A program made the translations under genes and the position numbers. The notes under the pieces are model-generated. The model had not been told where the DNA came from and did not search any database. It worked only from the letters and a program-made list of their open reading frames with translations. Below are positions 35,591 through 44,770 of a stretch of DNA of 64,000 nucleotides, one piece after another. The stretch covers positions 1 to 64,000 of the forward strand of contig CAWDYI010000017.1 in assembly GCA_963806395.1 (NCBI GenBank). Reading direction: 5' to 3'. Positions within the stretch are counted from its first letter, which is position 1, and each line of letters starts with the position of its first letter. Source of the DNA: DASSUW01 sp963806395. Its GTDB lineage: Bacteria > Actinomycetota > Thermoleophilia > Solirubrobacterales > Solirubrobacteraceae.

Positions 35591-37276
35591 CTACGCGTTC
35601 ACCATCGGCTTGCCGGACTCGAACTTCTGCGGCGTGCCGGTCTGGCGCTCGATCTGGCGCCGGATGTCCTTCATCGGCTCGACCGAGCGCACGCGCGGCA
35701 CGACGTCGAAGTTGTTCTCGGGCGGCGGGGAGGGCGTGAACCACTCGAGCGTGTTGCCCTTCCACGGGTCCGGTCCTGCGACGACGCCGTTCTTCAGCGA
35801 GCGGACGAGGTTGATGATCGTCAGCAGCACGCTGAGGCCGAGTACGAACGCGCCGATCGTCGAGATCAGGTTCATCAGGTGCCAGTTCGACTCGACCGAG
35901 TACTCGTAGATGCGCCGCGGCATGCCGTCCAGGCCGGCCGAATGCTGGATCAGGAAGGTCAGGTTGAACCCGATCAGGAACAGCCAGAACGACACCTTGC
36001 CCAGGCTCTCGGACAGCATCCGGCCGCTCATCTTCGGGAACCAGTAGTACAGCGCGCCGACCATCCCGAAGGCCGCTGCGCCGAACGCCGTGTAGTGGAA
36101 GTGCGCGACCACGAAGTACGTGTCGGTGAGCTGCCAGTCGACCGGGAAGACGGCGAGGAAGATGCCGGTGATGCCGCCCATCAGGAACGTCGCGATGCCG
36201 CCGACGCAGTAGAGGAGGGCCACGCGATACTCGACGGTGCCGCGCCACAGCGTGGCGACCCAGTTGAAGATCTTCACGCCCGTGGGCACCGCGATCAGGA
36301 AGCTCGAGAGCATGAAGAAGGCCAGCACCACGGTGCTCATCGGCGTCGAGAACATGTGGTGCGCCCACACGAGCATGCCCAGGAACGCGATGCCGGCGGT
36401 CGCGGCCGCGATCGCCTTGTAGCCGAAGATCGGCTTGCGGGCGAACACCGGCAGGACCTCGGAGAAGATCCCGAACGCGGGCAGGACGAGGATGTAGACC
36501 TCGGGGTGGCCGAAGAACCAGAACAGGTGCTGCCACAGCAGCGCCGAGCCGCCCTGGTTGGGGTCGAAGAACGCCGTGCCGAAGTTGCGGTCCAGCAGCA
36601 GCATCGTGACCGTGGCGGCCAGCGACGTCAGCGCCAGGATGACCAGGTACGAGTAGATCAGCATCGTCCAGACGAACAGCGGCATCCGGCCCCAGCCCAT
36701 GCCTGGTGCGCGCATGTTGTGGATCGTCGCGATGAAGTTGATCGCGCCCAGGATCGACGCCAGGCCCGTGAGGTGGACCATGTAGATCCACGCCTCCTGG
36801 CCGTTCGATGGCGTGAACTGTTTGAGCGACAACGGCACGTACGAGAACCACCCGGCCTCGGGCGGCGTGAAGAACAGCGAGCCGTACAGCGCGATGCCGC
36901 CGAACAGGAACATCCAGTACGACCACGCGTTCAGCCGCGGGAACGCGACGTCACGCGCGCCGATCATCAGCGGGATGAAGTAGTTCGCGAAGCCCGCCCA
37001 CACCGGGACGATGACCAGGAAGATCATCGTCGTGCCGTGCAGCGTGAAGATCTGGTTGTACTTCTCCGGCGTCAGAAATGTGTTCTCCGGCGCGCCGAGC
37101 TGAATCCGCATCAGCAGCGCCTCGACCCCGCCGAGCACGAAGAACACCAGCACCGTGTACAGGTAGAGGATCCCGATCTTCTTGTGATCGGTGGTCGTGA
37201 GCCACACGGTCCAGCCGCGCCGCGGGCGCTCGACCTCGTGGGCGATGATCTGCGGGCGCTCCTGCAGGGCGGTCAC
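35591..37276 (-). CDS. ctaD: Cytochrome c oxidase subunit I, A1-type
   Basis: The 561-aa haem-copper oxidase core has GTG start overlapping the ctaC stop. Ligand and channel motifs are FTLHGTTM, WFFGHPEVY (His257, Glu259, Tyr261), VWAHHMF and VAHFHYTAFG. The Glu in GHPEVY is the D-channel residue that marks A1 oxidases, in contrast to the YSHP form of the other ctaD 7 kb away. The rest of the motifs and the length are standard. No second subunit III gene is adjacent, so it may share ctaE or use one elsewhere. Confidence 0.96.
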   Translation of the reverse strand: MTALQERPQIIAHEVERPRRGWTVWLTTTDHKKIGILYLYTVLVFFVLGGVEALLMRIQLGAPENTFLTPEKYNQIFTLHGTTMIFLVIVPVWAGFANYFIPLMIGARDVAFPRLNAWSYWMFLFGGIALYGSLFFTPPEAGWFSYVPLSLKQFTPSNGQEAWIYMVHLTGLASILGAINFIATIHNMRAPGMGWGRMPLFVWTMLIYSYLVILALTSLAATVTMLLLDRNFGTAFFDPNQGGSALLWQHLFWFFGHPEVYILVLPAFGIFSEVLPVFARKPIFGYKAIAAATAGIAFLGMLVWAHHMFSTPMSTVVLAFFMLSSFLIAVPTGVKIFNWVATLWRGTVEYRVALLYCVGGIATFLMGGITGIFLAVFPVDWQLTDTYFVVAHFHYTAFGAAAFGMVGALYYWFPKMSGRMLSESLGKVSFWLFLIGFNLTFLIQHSAGLDGMPRRIYEYSVESNWHLMNLISTIGAFVLGLSVLLTIINLVRSLKNGVVAGPDPWKGNTLEWFTPSPPPENNFDVVPRVRSVEPMKDIRRQIERQTGTPQKFESGKPMVNA

Positions 37277-38193
37277 TGCGAGCCTTCCTCGGCGTTGATC
37301 TCCTCGCGCCGCTCCGCGGCGTCCTCCTGGGCCTCGACGAGCTCGTCCGCCTTGCGGTCGTACCAGGCCTTCCACTCGTCGTAGGGCAGCCCGATCACGC
37401 GCGCCACCATGTCGGCGTGGTTGCGCCCGCAGAACTCGGCGCATTGGCCTCCGTAGACGATCCGGCTCTCACCTTCCTCGAGCCGGTCGAGCGGGATCTT
37501 GAACCACGTCTTGTTGGTGTAGCCGGGGATCGCGTCCATCTTGCCCCCGAGCGGCGGGATCCACCACGAATGCGCCACGTCGACCGACTTGATGTCGAGG
37601 AGCACCGTCATCCCGACCGGGACGTACATGTCGTTGTACGCATAGACCCGCTTGTCCTCCAGCGACGGGTAGTTGAACGTCCACGCGTACTGCTGGCCGA
37701 CCACTTCGATCTTCAGCGAGGCGCTGCCCTCGGGGGGCGGCGGCTGGTCGGTCGCGGCGTACAGCACGTTCGACGCGCTCACCGGGTTGCCGTCGGCGTC
37801 GATGTCCGACGCCGCCGGGTTCTTGATGTCGTCGAGCAGGACGAACGTGAACACGGTCAGGAAGATCAGGATCGCGGCAGCGCCGACGGTCCAGCCGATC
37901 TCGAGCTGCGTGTTGCCGTGGATCTGCGCGGCGACCTTCCCCTTGCGCGCGCGGAACTTGACCAGCGAGTAGATCAGCAGGCCCTCGACGCCGATGAAGA
38001 TCACCAGCGCGACGACCGTGATCAGGATGTACAGGGTCCGGATCGCCTCCGCGTTCGGCGACCCGTCGGCCTCCGGGAGGAACCAGCCCGCGGACGCTGC
38101 GGGCGCCAGCACGAGCGCTCCCACCAGGGCCGCCGGCACGGCGGCAGCCAGCGCGCGAAGACGCTGCCGGGTCTTGGGCTGCGGCGGGGCCAC
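37273..38193 (-). CDS. ctaC: Cytochrome c oxidase subunit II
   Basis: The 306-aa protein has a signal-peptide-like N-terminus (LVGALVLAPAASAGW), two membrane helices (about 50-72 and 100-118) and a CuA domain with His in DVAHSWWIPPLGG and CAEFCGRNHADM. There is no fused cytochrome c, unlike the other subunit II. The start is taken as GTG 38193 (VAPPQPKTRQ); reading upstream lacks family similarity. The frame overlaps ctaD. A TATACT box just upstream suggests near-leaderless transcription. Confidence 0.93.
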   Translation of the reverse strand: MAPPQPKTRQRLRALAAAVPAALVGALVLAPAASAGWFLPEADGSPNAEAIRTLYILITVVALVIFIGVEGLLIYSLVKFRARKGKVAAQIHGNTQLEIGWTVGAAAILIFLTVFTFVLLDDIKNPAASDIDADGNPVSASNVLYAATDQPPPPEGSASLKIEVVGQQYAWTFNYPSLEDKRVYAYNDMYVPVGMTVLLDIKSVDVAHSWWIPPLGGKMDAIPGYTNKTWFKIPLDRLEEGESRIVYGGQCAEFCGRNHADMVARVIGLPYDEWKAWYDRKADELVEAQEDAAERREEINAEEGSQ

Positions 38194-38202
38194 GGCGTCG
38201 GC

Positions 38203-38208
38203 AGTATA
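38203..38208 (-). promoter_or_regulatory. Candidate -10 box (TATACT) for the ctaC-ctaD-ctaB operon
   Basis: On the minus strand TATACT ends nine bases before the GTG start at 38193. With a start site about seven bases downstream, the mRNA would have a leader of only a few bases. No strong -35 element is visible upstream. Leaderless mRNAs are common in actinobacteria, which makes this plausible but not shown. Confidence 0.35.
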
Positions 38209-38234
38209 TGGACGCAGACGGGGGAAGCGACCGC

Positions 38235-39020
38235 TCACCGGCCGGTGAACGCGGGCGCCCGCTTCTGCAGGAACGCCGTCACGCCCTCTTGGAAGTCGCC
38301 CGAGGCGGCAGATCGCTGCTGGAGCTTGGACTCGAGCTCGAGCTGGGCGTCCATCCGTGCGAACAGCCATGCGTTGAGCTGCTCCTTGACGCCGGCGTAC
38401 GCGGTGGTCGGGCCGGCTGCCAGGCGGGCCGCCAGCTCGTCGACGGCGACGTCGAGCTCGTCGTCTGCGACGACGCGGTTGATCAGGCCCCACTCGAGCG
38501 CACGGCGCGCCGGGATCCGCTCGCCGAGCATCGCCATCTCGGCCGCGCGCGTGAACCCCACGCGCTCAGGGATGAGCAGCGACGAGCCGCCGTCCGGCAC
38601 GAGACCGATGTTGATGAACGCGAGCAGGAAGTACGCGGACTCGCGCGCGACGATCAGATCGCATGCGAGCGCCAGCGAGCAGCCGATCCCGACCGCCGGG
38701 CCGTTCACGGCCGCCAGCACCGGCTTGGGGAGCCGCCGCAGGCCCGCGATGATCGGGTGGTAGCGCTCGCGCAGCGCCGTCTCGACGTCGGGATGGCCCT
38801 CCGGCGTCGGGTCGAAGCCCGCCTTCAGGTCGGCTCCGGACGAGAAGCCGCGGCCGGCGCCGGTGATCACCACGGCGCGCACGCCGTCGTCGGCCTCCGC
38901 CTCGCGGACCGCGGCCAGCAGGTCGAGCCCGAGCTGCTTGTCCCAGGCGTTCATGTTGTCCGGCCGGTTCAGCGTGATGCGCAGCTCGGCGCCGCGGCGT
39001 TCCAGGGTCACGGTCTCCAT
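38235..39020 (-). CDS. Enoyl-CoA hydratase/isomerase family protein, PaaG-like
   Basis: The 261-aa crotonase fold protein has the oxyanion hole in FSSGADLKAGF and NGPAVGIGCSLALACDL. The first catalytic Glu of true enoyl-CoA hydratases is absent: the site reads Cys-Ser in GIGCSLALA. The second region ends in Asp (NIGLVPDGGSS). Both features match PaaG-type epoxyphenylacetyl-CoA isomerases rather than hydratases. No other paa genes are in the window, so the substrate is open. Confidence 0.8.
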   Translation of the reverse strand: METVTLERRGAELRITLNRPDNMNAWDKQLGLDLLAAVREAEADDGVRAVVITGAGRGFSSGADLKAGFDPTPEGHPDVETALRERYHPIIAGLRRLPKPVLAAVNGPAVGIGCSLALACDLIVARESAYFLLAFINIGLVPDGGSSLLIPERVGFTRAAEMAMLGERIPARRALEWGLINRVVADDELDVAVDELAARLAAGPTTAYAGVKEQLNAWLFARMDAQLELESKLQQRSAASGDFQEGVTAFLQKRAPAFTGR

Positions 39021-39033
39021 GGCGCAGGTCCTA

Positions 39034-39999
39034 TCACGCGGCCTGCCGCAGCAGCCCCGCCTCGCGTGCCCAGTCCTCGGTCCGGCGCATGCCCTCGTCG
39101 AGTCCCACAGCCGGGCTCCAGCCCAGCTCCTCGCGGGCGCGCGTGTTCGGGAACGTGGCGCGGCGCGAGAGGAACGTCAGCGCTCCCGGGCCTGCGGGTG
39201 GCTGCACGCGTGCCAGCTCGCCCGCGCGCAGCGCGGCGTACATCAGCGGGCGCGGCAGGCACCGGATCCGGGTTCCGAGCATCCGTGCGTGGTGGGAGAA
39301 GAACTCGAGCGCCGTCACCGGCGATCCGTCCCACACCGTGTACGCGCGCCCGGCTGCGCGCGGTTCCCGCGTCGCTCGCACGATCGCGTCCACCAGGTCG
39401 TCGACGAACACGGGCGTGATCAGGCCGTCGCCCGGCGCGGGCAGGAAGAAGCGGCCGGCGAGCATCAGCTCGAGCGGCCGCATCACCCACGGCCCGGAGC
39501 CAGGCCCGTACACATCGCCGGGCCGGATGACGGTCGCGCCGCGGCGCAGCGCGAGCAGCTCGGCCGCGCCCTTGGTGTCGATGTACGGCAGCCCGCATGG
39601 CCGCGGCGGGCTGTCCTCGCGCATGTCGCGCGTGAACTCATAGCCCCAGACCGCGACCGAGGTCAGGACGACGACACGCCGGCCGGCCGCCGCGTCGAGC
39701 ACGTTGCGCGTCCCGCCGACGTTGACGCGCACGTGGTCGTGCATCCGGCCGGTCTCGCCCACGATCGCCGCGGCGTGGATCACGGCGTCCGCGCCCGCCA
39801 GCGCGGCGATCGTCGACGACGGGTCGGCCACGTCGGCCCGCCGGTCGACCTCACCGGCGATGTCGACGCCGATCACACGGTGTCCGTCCGCCTCCAGCCG
39901 GCGGCAGACCGCGGCTCCGATGAAGCCCGCTGCGCCGGTCACAGCAATCGTGTTCCCGGCGTGGCCGTCCGGGCCACGCTTTGACCTCGAGGTCGCCAT
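39034..39999 (-). CDS. NAD-dependent epimerase/dehydratase (extended SDR)
   Basis: The 321-aa protein has the NAD motif VTGAAGFIGAAVCRRL near residue 20, Asp in VIGVDIAGE, the LTSVAVWGY active-site region and YIDTK as YxxxK. The C-terminal RRATFPNTRAREELGWSPAV is usual in 4-epimerase/reductase relatives. It is a separate unit, 13 bp upstream of the hydratase gene on the same strand. Likely substrate: nucleotide sugar or sterol-like, not determinable. Intact, in contrast to the epimerase of the EPS operon. Confidence 0.82.
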   Translation of the reverse strand: MATSRSKRGPDGHAGNTIAVTGAAGFIGAAVCRRLEADGHRVIGVDIAGEVDRRADVADPSSTIAALAGADAVIHAAAIVGETGRMHDHVRVNVGGTRNVLDAAAGRRVVVLTSVAVWGYEFTRDMREDSPPRPCGLPYIDTKGAAELLALRRGATVIRPGDVYGPGSGPWVMRPLELMLAGRFFLPAPGDGLITPVFVDDLVDAIVRATREPRAAGRAYTVWDGSPVTALEFFSHHARMLGTRIRCLPRPLMYAALRAGELARVQPPAGPGALTFLSRRATFPNTRAREELGWSPAVGLDEGMRRTEDWAREAGLLRQAA

Positions 40000-40077
40000 C
40001 CGGGCGACCTTAACGGGCGCGCCAGACTACGGCTGCCCGTATCCCCGTGGCCGCGTGCACGCACTACTCTCGCCGCC

Positions 40078-41010
40078 GTGCGCCGCTCGACCGCTGTCAG
40101 CGCGGCCGCCCTGACAGTGTTGGCCGCCGGGGTGGCAGCCCCGCTCGTCCGCCGCCGTCTCCGGCTCAAGCCGCCGGTCGTGATCGCCGCCGCCGCGGCT
40201 GCTCCAGTCGCGCTGTGCGTTCTCGTCCCGCGCTCGCGCGCGCGGGACTTCGGGACGTGCGTGCTGCAGATGTGGGCCTATGTGGCGACGTACAAGATGC
40301 CGTTCGACGATCCCGAAGCACTCGGGCGCCGGGTGAAGATCGCCTATCCCGTGAAGGCCGACCGACTGCTCGGCGGTGGGACCACGCCGACGCTGCGGCT
40401 GCAGCGCGCGCTCGGCACCCCGGGCTCGTTCCAGGCGTGGGAGAAGCTGCTGGTGTGGTCGCACTGGGTCTGGTTCGCGTTCCCACACGGCACCGTCGTC
40501 TACCTGCTGCTCCGGCACCCCGAGCGCTTCGGCAGTGGCGCCGCGCGCATCTACGCGACGTTCGATCTCGGACTGATCGGCTACTGGGCGATACCGACGG
40601 CGCCGCCCTGGTACGCCGCGGCCGAGGGTCTGATGGAGGACGGCCGGACGCCGGAGCTGCGGCGGATGATGGTCGAGTACGGCGAGCACTTCTGGCGGTC
40701 CGGCTGGGCCCCTCTGTACGGTGTCCTTGGGGGAAACCCGCTGGCCGCCATGCCGTCTCTGCACTTCGCGACATCCGTTACGGCCGCGCACGTGCTCTCC
40801 GAGACCGGCTCACGCGCCGGCGCGCTCGGATGGACCTACGCGATGCTCCTCGGCGTCGCACTCGTCTACCTCGGCGAGCACTACGTGGTCGACCTCGTCG
40901 CCGGGCTCGCGCTCGCCGAGGGCGTGCGGGCCGGCGCACCCGCCGCGACGCCGCTCGCGCGGCGGTTCTCGTCGGCCGTGCAGGCGCTGGAGGCGCAGGC
41001 GCGCGGATGA
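40078..41010 (+). CDS. PAP2-superfamily membrane phosphatase/inositolphosphotransferase-like
   Basis: The 310-aa protein has GTG start and about six membrane helices. It carries two of the PAP2 phosphatase motifs: AMPSLHFATS (SxxH type) and GEHYVVDLVAG (HxxxD type). The motif arrangement follows the Aur1/Ipt1-like branch (PAP2_3). Expected chemistry is transfer or hydrolysis of a phosphate ester on a lipid. Its stop overlaps the ATG of the next membrane gene (ATGA). Confidence 0.82.
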   Translation: MRRSTAVSAAALTVLAAGVAAPLVRRRLRLKPPVVIAAAAAAPVALCVLVPRSRARDFGTCVLQMWAYVATYKMPFDDPEALGRRVKIAYPVKADRLLGGGTTPTLRLQRALGTPGSFQAWEKLLVWSHWVWFAFPHGTVVYLLLRHPERFGSGAARIYATFDLGLIGYWAIPTAPPWYAAAEGLMEDGRTPELRRMMVEYGEHFWRSGWAPLYGVLGGNPLAAMPSLHFATSVTAAHVLSETGSRAGALGWTYAMLLGVALVYLGEHYVVDLVAGLALAEGVRAGAPAATPLARRFSSAVQALEAQARG

Positions 41011-42113
41011 CCGACGCAACCGCTCCCGTACGGTCCGCCAACCCCGAGCCGGACGACGACGACGACGAGGGCACTCCGCCACGGCTCGAGATCACCGGGC
41101 GCAACCTGCTGGTGCTCGGCGGCTTCATCGCCGCCTCGATCGCGGCGCTGTACTACCTGCTGCCGCAGATCGCCGGCCTCGAGGACACGTGGCACCGGAT
41201 CGAGGACGGCAGCCCGTACTGGATGTTCCTCGCGCTGGTGTTCACGTTCGGCATGTTCGGCGGCTACGTGATGATGTTCCGCGGCGTGTTCGTCCGCGCG
41301 CCGGGCGGCGAGCGGATCGGCTGGCGCGAGAGCTACCAGATCACGATGGCCGGCCTGGCGGCATCGCGCATCTTCGCGGCCGGCGGCGCGGGCGGGCTGG
41401 TGCTCACGGCGTGGGCGATGCGGCGCGCGGGAATGCGCAAGCGACTGGTCGCCGACACCACGCTGACGTTCCTGATCCTCACGTACATCCCGTACGTGGT
41501 GGCGCTGATCGTGTGCGGCTACGGGCTCCGTATCGGGCTGTTCGACGGCGCGGCGCCGTTCGGCCTGACCGTCGTGCCGGCGACGCTGGCGCTGATCACG
41601 CTGGCGTTCGGATTGTCGATCGCGCTCGTGCCGACGGACCTCCAGCGCCGCGTAGGAGACGGCTGGGCGCACCGCGGCGGCGGGCTCGCCAAGTTCACGC
41701 AGAAGGCTGCCAACCTGCCCGCGTCGGCATCCGCCGGCATGCGCGACGCGATCGCCCACCTGCGCTCGCGCGACCCCGCACTGCTCGGCGCGATCCTGTT
41801 CTGGGCGTGCCAGATCCTCGTGCTGTGGGCCGCGTTCCGCGCGTTCGGCGACTCGCCGCCGTGGGCGGTGCTGGTGCAGGCGTTCTTCGTCGGCATGCTC
41901 GGCAACCTGCTGCCGATGCCGGGCGGCGTCGGCGGCGTCGAGGGCGGCATGATCGCCTCGTTCGCCGCCTTCGGTGTGGACGGTGGTCTGGCCGTCGTCG
42001 CGGTGCTCGTCTACCGTGCCTTCACGTTCTGGCTGCCGCTCGTCCCGGGCGTGATCGCGTACTTCCAGCTCCGGAAGACGGTGGAGCGCTGGGCGCTAAG
42101 CTATACAAAGTGA
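41007..42113 (+). CDS. UPF0104/lysylphosphatidylglycerol synthase-type integral membrane protein
   Basis: The 368-aa protein has an acidic cytosolic N-terminus (DDDDDE) and about eight membrane helices. The family fingerprint is LLPMPGGVGGVEGGMIASF near residue 310 and the earlier GLAASRIFAAGGAGG. It is the flippase-like domain without the lysyl-transferase domain. Related proteins move lipids or serve glycolipid synthesis. The ATGA overlap with the PAP2 gene suggests the two act together in lipid handling. Confidence 0.85.
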   Translation: MTDATAPVRSANPEPDDDDDEGTPPRLEITGRNLLVLGGFIAASIAALYYLLPQIAGLEDTWHRIEDGSPYWMFLALVFTFGMFGGYVMMFRGVFVRAPGGERIGWRESYQITMAGLAASRIFAAGGAGGLVLTAWAMRRAGMRKRLVADTTLTFLILTYIPYVVALIVCGYGLRIGLFDGAAPFGLTVVPATLALITLAFGLSIALVPTDLQRRVGDGWAHRGGGLAKFTQKAANLPASASAGMRDAIAHLRSRDPALLGAILFWACQILVLWAAFRAFGDSPPWAVLVQAFFVGMLGNLLPMPGGVGGVEGGMIASFAAFGVDGGLAVVAVLVYRAFTFWLPLVPGVIAYFQLRKTVERWALSYTK

Positions 42114-42152
42114 AGTGAGCCCATACGGCCTGAGGGGGAACGAAGGGAAGAC

Positions 42153-43178
42153 ATGGCAGACGTCGAGAACGTGATCATCATCGGCAGTGGCCCAGCGGGC
42201 TACACCGCTGCGCTGTACACCGCGCGCGCCAACCTCGAGCCGCTCGTGATCGAGGGCTGGATGTGGGGCGGCCTGCTGCAGCAGACGACCGACGTCGAGA
42301 ACTACCCGGGCTACCCGCAGGGCGTGATGGGCCCCCAGATGATGCAGGACTTCCGCGATCAGGCCGAGCGCTTCGGCGCGCGCTTCGTGACCGAGAACGT
42401 GACCAAGGTCGAGCCGGGCGCCGACGGCGAGCCGCACACCGTCTGGATCGACGACGAGGCCTACAGGGCGCGCTCGGTCGTGCTCGCGATGGGTGCCGAG
42501 CACCGCAAGCTGGGCGTGCCCGGCGAGGAGGAGCTCGGCGGCCGCGGCGTGTCCTATTGCGCGACCTGCGACGCCGCGTTCTTCAAGGAGCGCGAGACGA
42601 TCATCGTCGGCGGCGGCGACTCCGCCATGGAGGAGGCGATCTTCCTGGCGAAGTTCTCCTCGAAGGTGACGATCGTGCACCGGCGCGACGAGTTCCGCGC
42701 GTCCAAGATCATGCTCGAGCGCGCGCGTTCAACCGAGAACATCGAGTTCCTGACCCCGTACGTCGTCGAGGAGTTCCTCGCCGGCGAGGCCGGGGCGCTC
42801 GACCGTGCGCGCGTGCGCAACGTCGAGACGGGTGACACGCGCGACCTGCCGATGAGCGGTGCGTTCATCGCGGTCGGCCATGTGCCGCAGTCGGAGATCG
42901 TCGAGGGCATCGTCGACACCGACGAGAACGGCTACGTGATCACCGAGGGCAAGTCGACGCGCACCAACGTGCCCGGGTTCTTCGCCGCCGGTGACCTCGT
43001 CGACCACACCTACCGGCAGGCGGTCACGGCCGCCGGGACCGGCACGATGGCCGCGCTGGACGCGGAGTGGTACCTGCGCGACAACCCGCTCGTGCCGACG
43101 CCCGTGGCGCTCGAGGGGACCGGCGACCTCGCCGAGCAGCAGTACGCGCCGGTCGCTCAGCCCACGCGCAGCGCGTAG
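42153..43178 (+). CDS. trxB: Thioredoxin reductase
   Basis: The 341-aa low-molecular-weight flavoenzyme has the FAD motif VIIIGSGPAGYTAALYTARA, redox disulfide CATC at Cys136/Cys139, the NADPH motif IIVGGGDSAMEEA and a C-terminal GFFAAGDL. The usual GGQL near residue 40 reads GGLLQQTT, a minor change. A C-terminal tail of about 25 residues is variable. The gene follows a GAAGGGAAGAC ribosome site. No thioredoxin gene is adjacent. It ends convergently, overlapping the subtilase gene by 22 bp. Confidence 0.94.
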   Translation: MADVENVIIIGSGPAGYTAALYTARANLEPLVIEGWMWGGLLQQTTDVENYPGYPQGVMGPQMMQDFRDQAERFGARFVTENVTKVEPGADGEPHTVWIDDEAYRARSVVLAMGAEHRKLGVPGEEELGGRGVSYCATCDAAFFKERETIIVGGGDSAMEEAIFLAKFSSKVTIVHRRDEFRASKIMLERARSTENIEFLTPYVVEEFLAGEAGALDRARVRNVETGDTRDLPMSGAFIAVGHVPQSEIVEGIVDTDENGYVITEGKSTRTNVPGFFAAGDLVDHTYRQAVTAAGTGTMAALDAEWYLRDNPLVPTPVALEGTGDLAEQQYAPVAQPTRSA

Positions 43179-44761
43179 GTCGCGTCGAGGATCCGCACGC
43201 CGCGCTGGATCCTCACCGCCACATAGAAGCTGCGCCGCTTGCGCGAGCTGTTGCGCAGCACGAGCCGCTCCGTGCGCCGGCCGCGGTGCGCTGAGCGCTC
43301 GAGCGGCCGTGCGCTCAGCTGCTTCGCCTTACGGGCGTAGGCGTACAGCGCGACGTCGCCGCGGCCCGACGGGTTCGCGCTCACCCTGACGCGCGAGCGC
43401 GGGCGCAGCCGCACGCGGTAGACGTCGGCCGGATCCTCGAACACGTCGAGCAGCCCGACCAGCCTGGCGCGGCCACGGCCGGCGAAGAACAGCCGGTCGG
43501 GCTTGCCGAACGCACGCCCGTCGACCCACACGATGTCGTCGTTGGGCTCGGCGGGGTCGGGCGGCGGCGGCGTGATCGTCTCCGCGGCCCCGACCGACAG
43601 CAGTCCGAAGCCGGTGTCCTGCTCCCAGCCCGGCCGGCCGAGGTTCGTCGCCGACAGCCGCACCGCCTGCGCGACCTGATCGCCGGTCAGCGTCGGCCGC
43701 TTGGCGCGGATCCACGCGACCGCGCCGGCCACCATCGGGGCCGAGAAGCTGGTGCCGCTCTGGCGCTCGTAGCCGTCGGCGACGCCGTCGCCGTCAAGGG
43801 CGGGCGGGACCGCGGTCATGATGTTGACGCCCGGGGCGGAGAGATCGATCGCCCCGCTCGTGTTCGAGAACAGCGCGCTGGAGAGGTCGGGGTTCACCGC
43901 CGCGACCGTCAGCACGTGCGGCAGCGAGGCGGGGAACTCGAGCGGGTTCCCCTCGGCGAACTCGTTGCCGGCGGCGGCCACCGGCACGATGCCGCGGGCG
44001 ACCGCGAACTGCAGCGCGACGTACTCCGGGAAGCACAGGCCGGTCGAGCCGTAGCTCATGTTGATCACGGCGGCCCGGTTGTCGATCGCCTTGCCGATCG
44101 CCGTGGCCGACGCCCCGCACGTGATCTCGTCCGGCAGCGGCACGTTGAGCGCGCGCGCGTTCGGCCACACCCCGACGATCCCGCGGCCGTTGACCGGCGC
44201 CGCCGCCACCGATGCGGTGGCGGTGCCGTGGGAGATCGTGACCGGGCGCTCGGGCAGCGCCTTCGTGTTGCTGTTCGCGAACTCCGTGTGCGTGGAGTCG
44301 AGCTGGGCGTCGACCAGCGCGATCAACGGGCTGGTCAGCGTCACCGGCGGCGGGGTGAGCGCCGGGTTGGCGACCTTCGAGCGCCAGTCGTCCGGCGCGA
44401 CCGACAGCGGGTCGTTCGGGACGCCCTGCAGCGGCTCGGCAAGTGTGTCCGGCTGCGCGTAGACGAGCAGGCCGTTGCGCCGCAGCGCGCCCGCGAACGC
44501 GCGGGCGCGCTCGCGCGGCACCACGTAGCCCGCGGTGCCGGCCGGGCCGGCGCGGCGCGCGCCGAACCGGCGCGCCAGCGCGCGGCTCGCGGCGCGCGGG
44601 CGGGCGCCGACGATCCAGGTCGCGCGGGCGGCGGGCGCCGCCGCGGCGGCGGCGTCGCCCGGCAGGGTCATCGGCGGCTCCGGCACGGCTGCGGCAGACG
44701 TGGGCGCGGCGAGCAGTGCGGCGGCCGCGAGCAGCGCGGCGCGGCGGAGCGGGGCCTTCAT
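43157..44761 (-). CDS. Secreted subtilisin-family (S8) serine protease
   Basis: The 534-aa protein has a signal peptide (about 1-26), a propeptide-like region (45-110) and a subtilase domain (140-400). The triad is Asp151 (IALVDAQLD), His178 (SHGTATAS) and Ser338 (SGTSFSAPM), with oxyanion Asn266 (AAAGNEF). The C-terminal about 120 residues form a beta-rich domain preceded by a Pro-rich linker (PPPPDPAEPNDD). The start ATG is at 44761. It is expected outside the cell; substrate unknown. Confidence 0.93.
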   Translation of the reverse strand: MKAPLRRAALLAAAALLAAPTSAAAVPEPPMTLPGDAAAAAAPAARATWIVGARPRAASRALARRFGARRAGPAGTAGYVVPRERARAFAGALRRNGLLVYAQPDTLAEPLQGVPNDPLSVAPDDWRSKVANPALTPPPVTLTSPLIALVDAQLDSTHTEFANSNTKALPERPVTISHGTATASVAAAPVNGRGIVGVWPNARALNVPLPDEITCGASATAIGKAIDNRAAVINMSYGSTGLCFPEYVALQFAVARGIVPVAAAGNEFAEGNPLEFPASLPHVLTVAAVNPDLSSALFSNTSGAIDLSAPGVNIMTAVPPALDGDGVADGYERQSGTSFSAPMVAGAVAWIRAKRPTLTGDQVAQAVRLSATNLGRPGWEQDTGFGLLSVGAAETITPPPPDPAEPNDDIVWVDGRAFGKPDRLFFAGRGRARLVGLLDVFEDPADVYRVRLRPRSRVRVSANPSGRGDVALYAYARKAKQLSARPLERSAHRGRRTERLVLRNSSRKRRSFYVAVRIQRGVRILDATYALRVG

Positions 44762-44770
44762 GCGAACACC

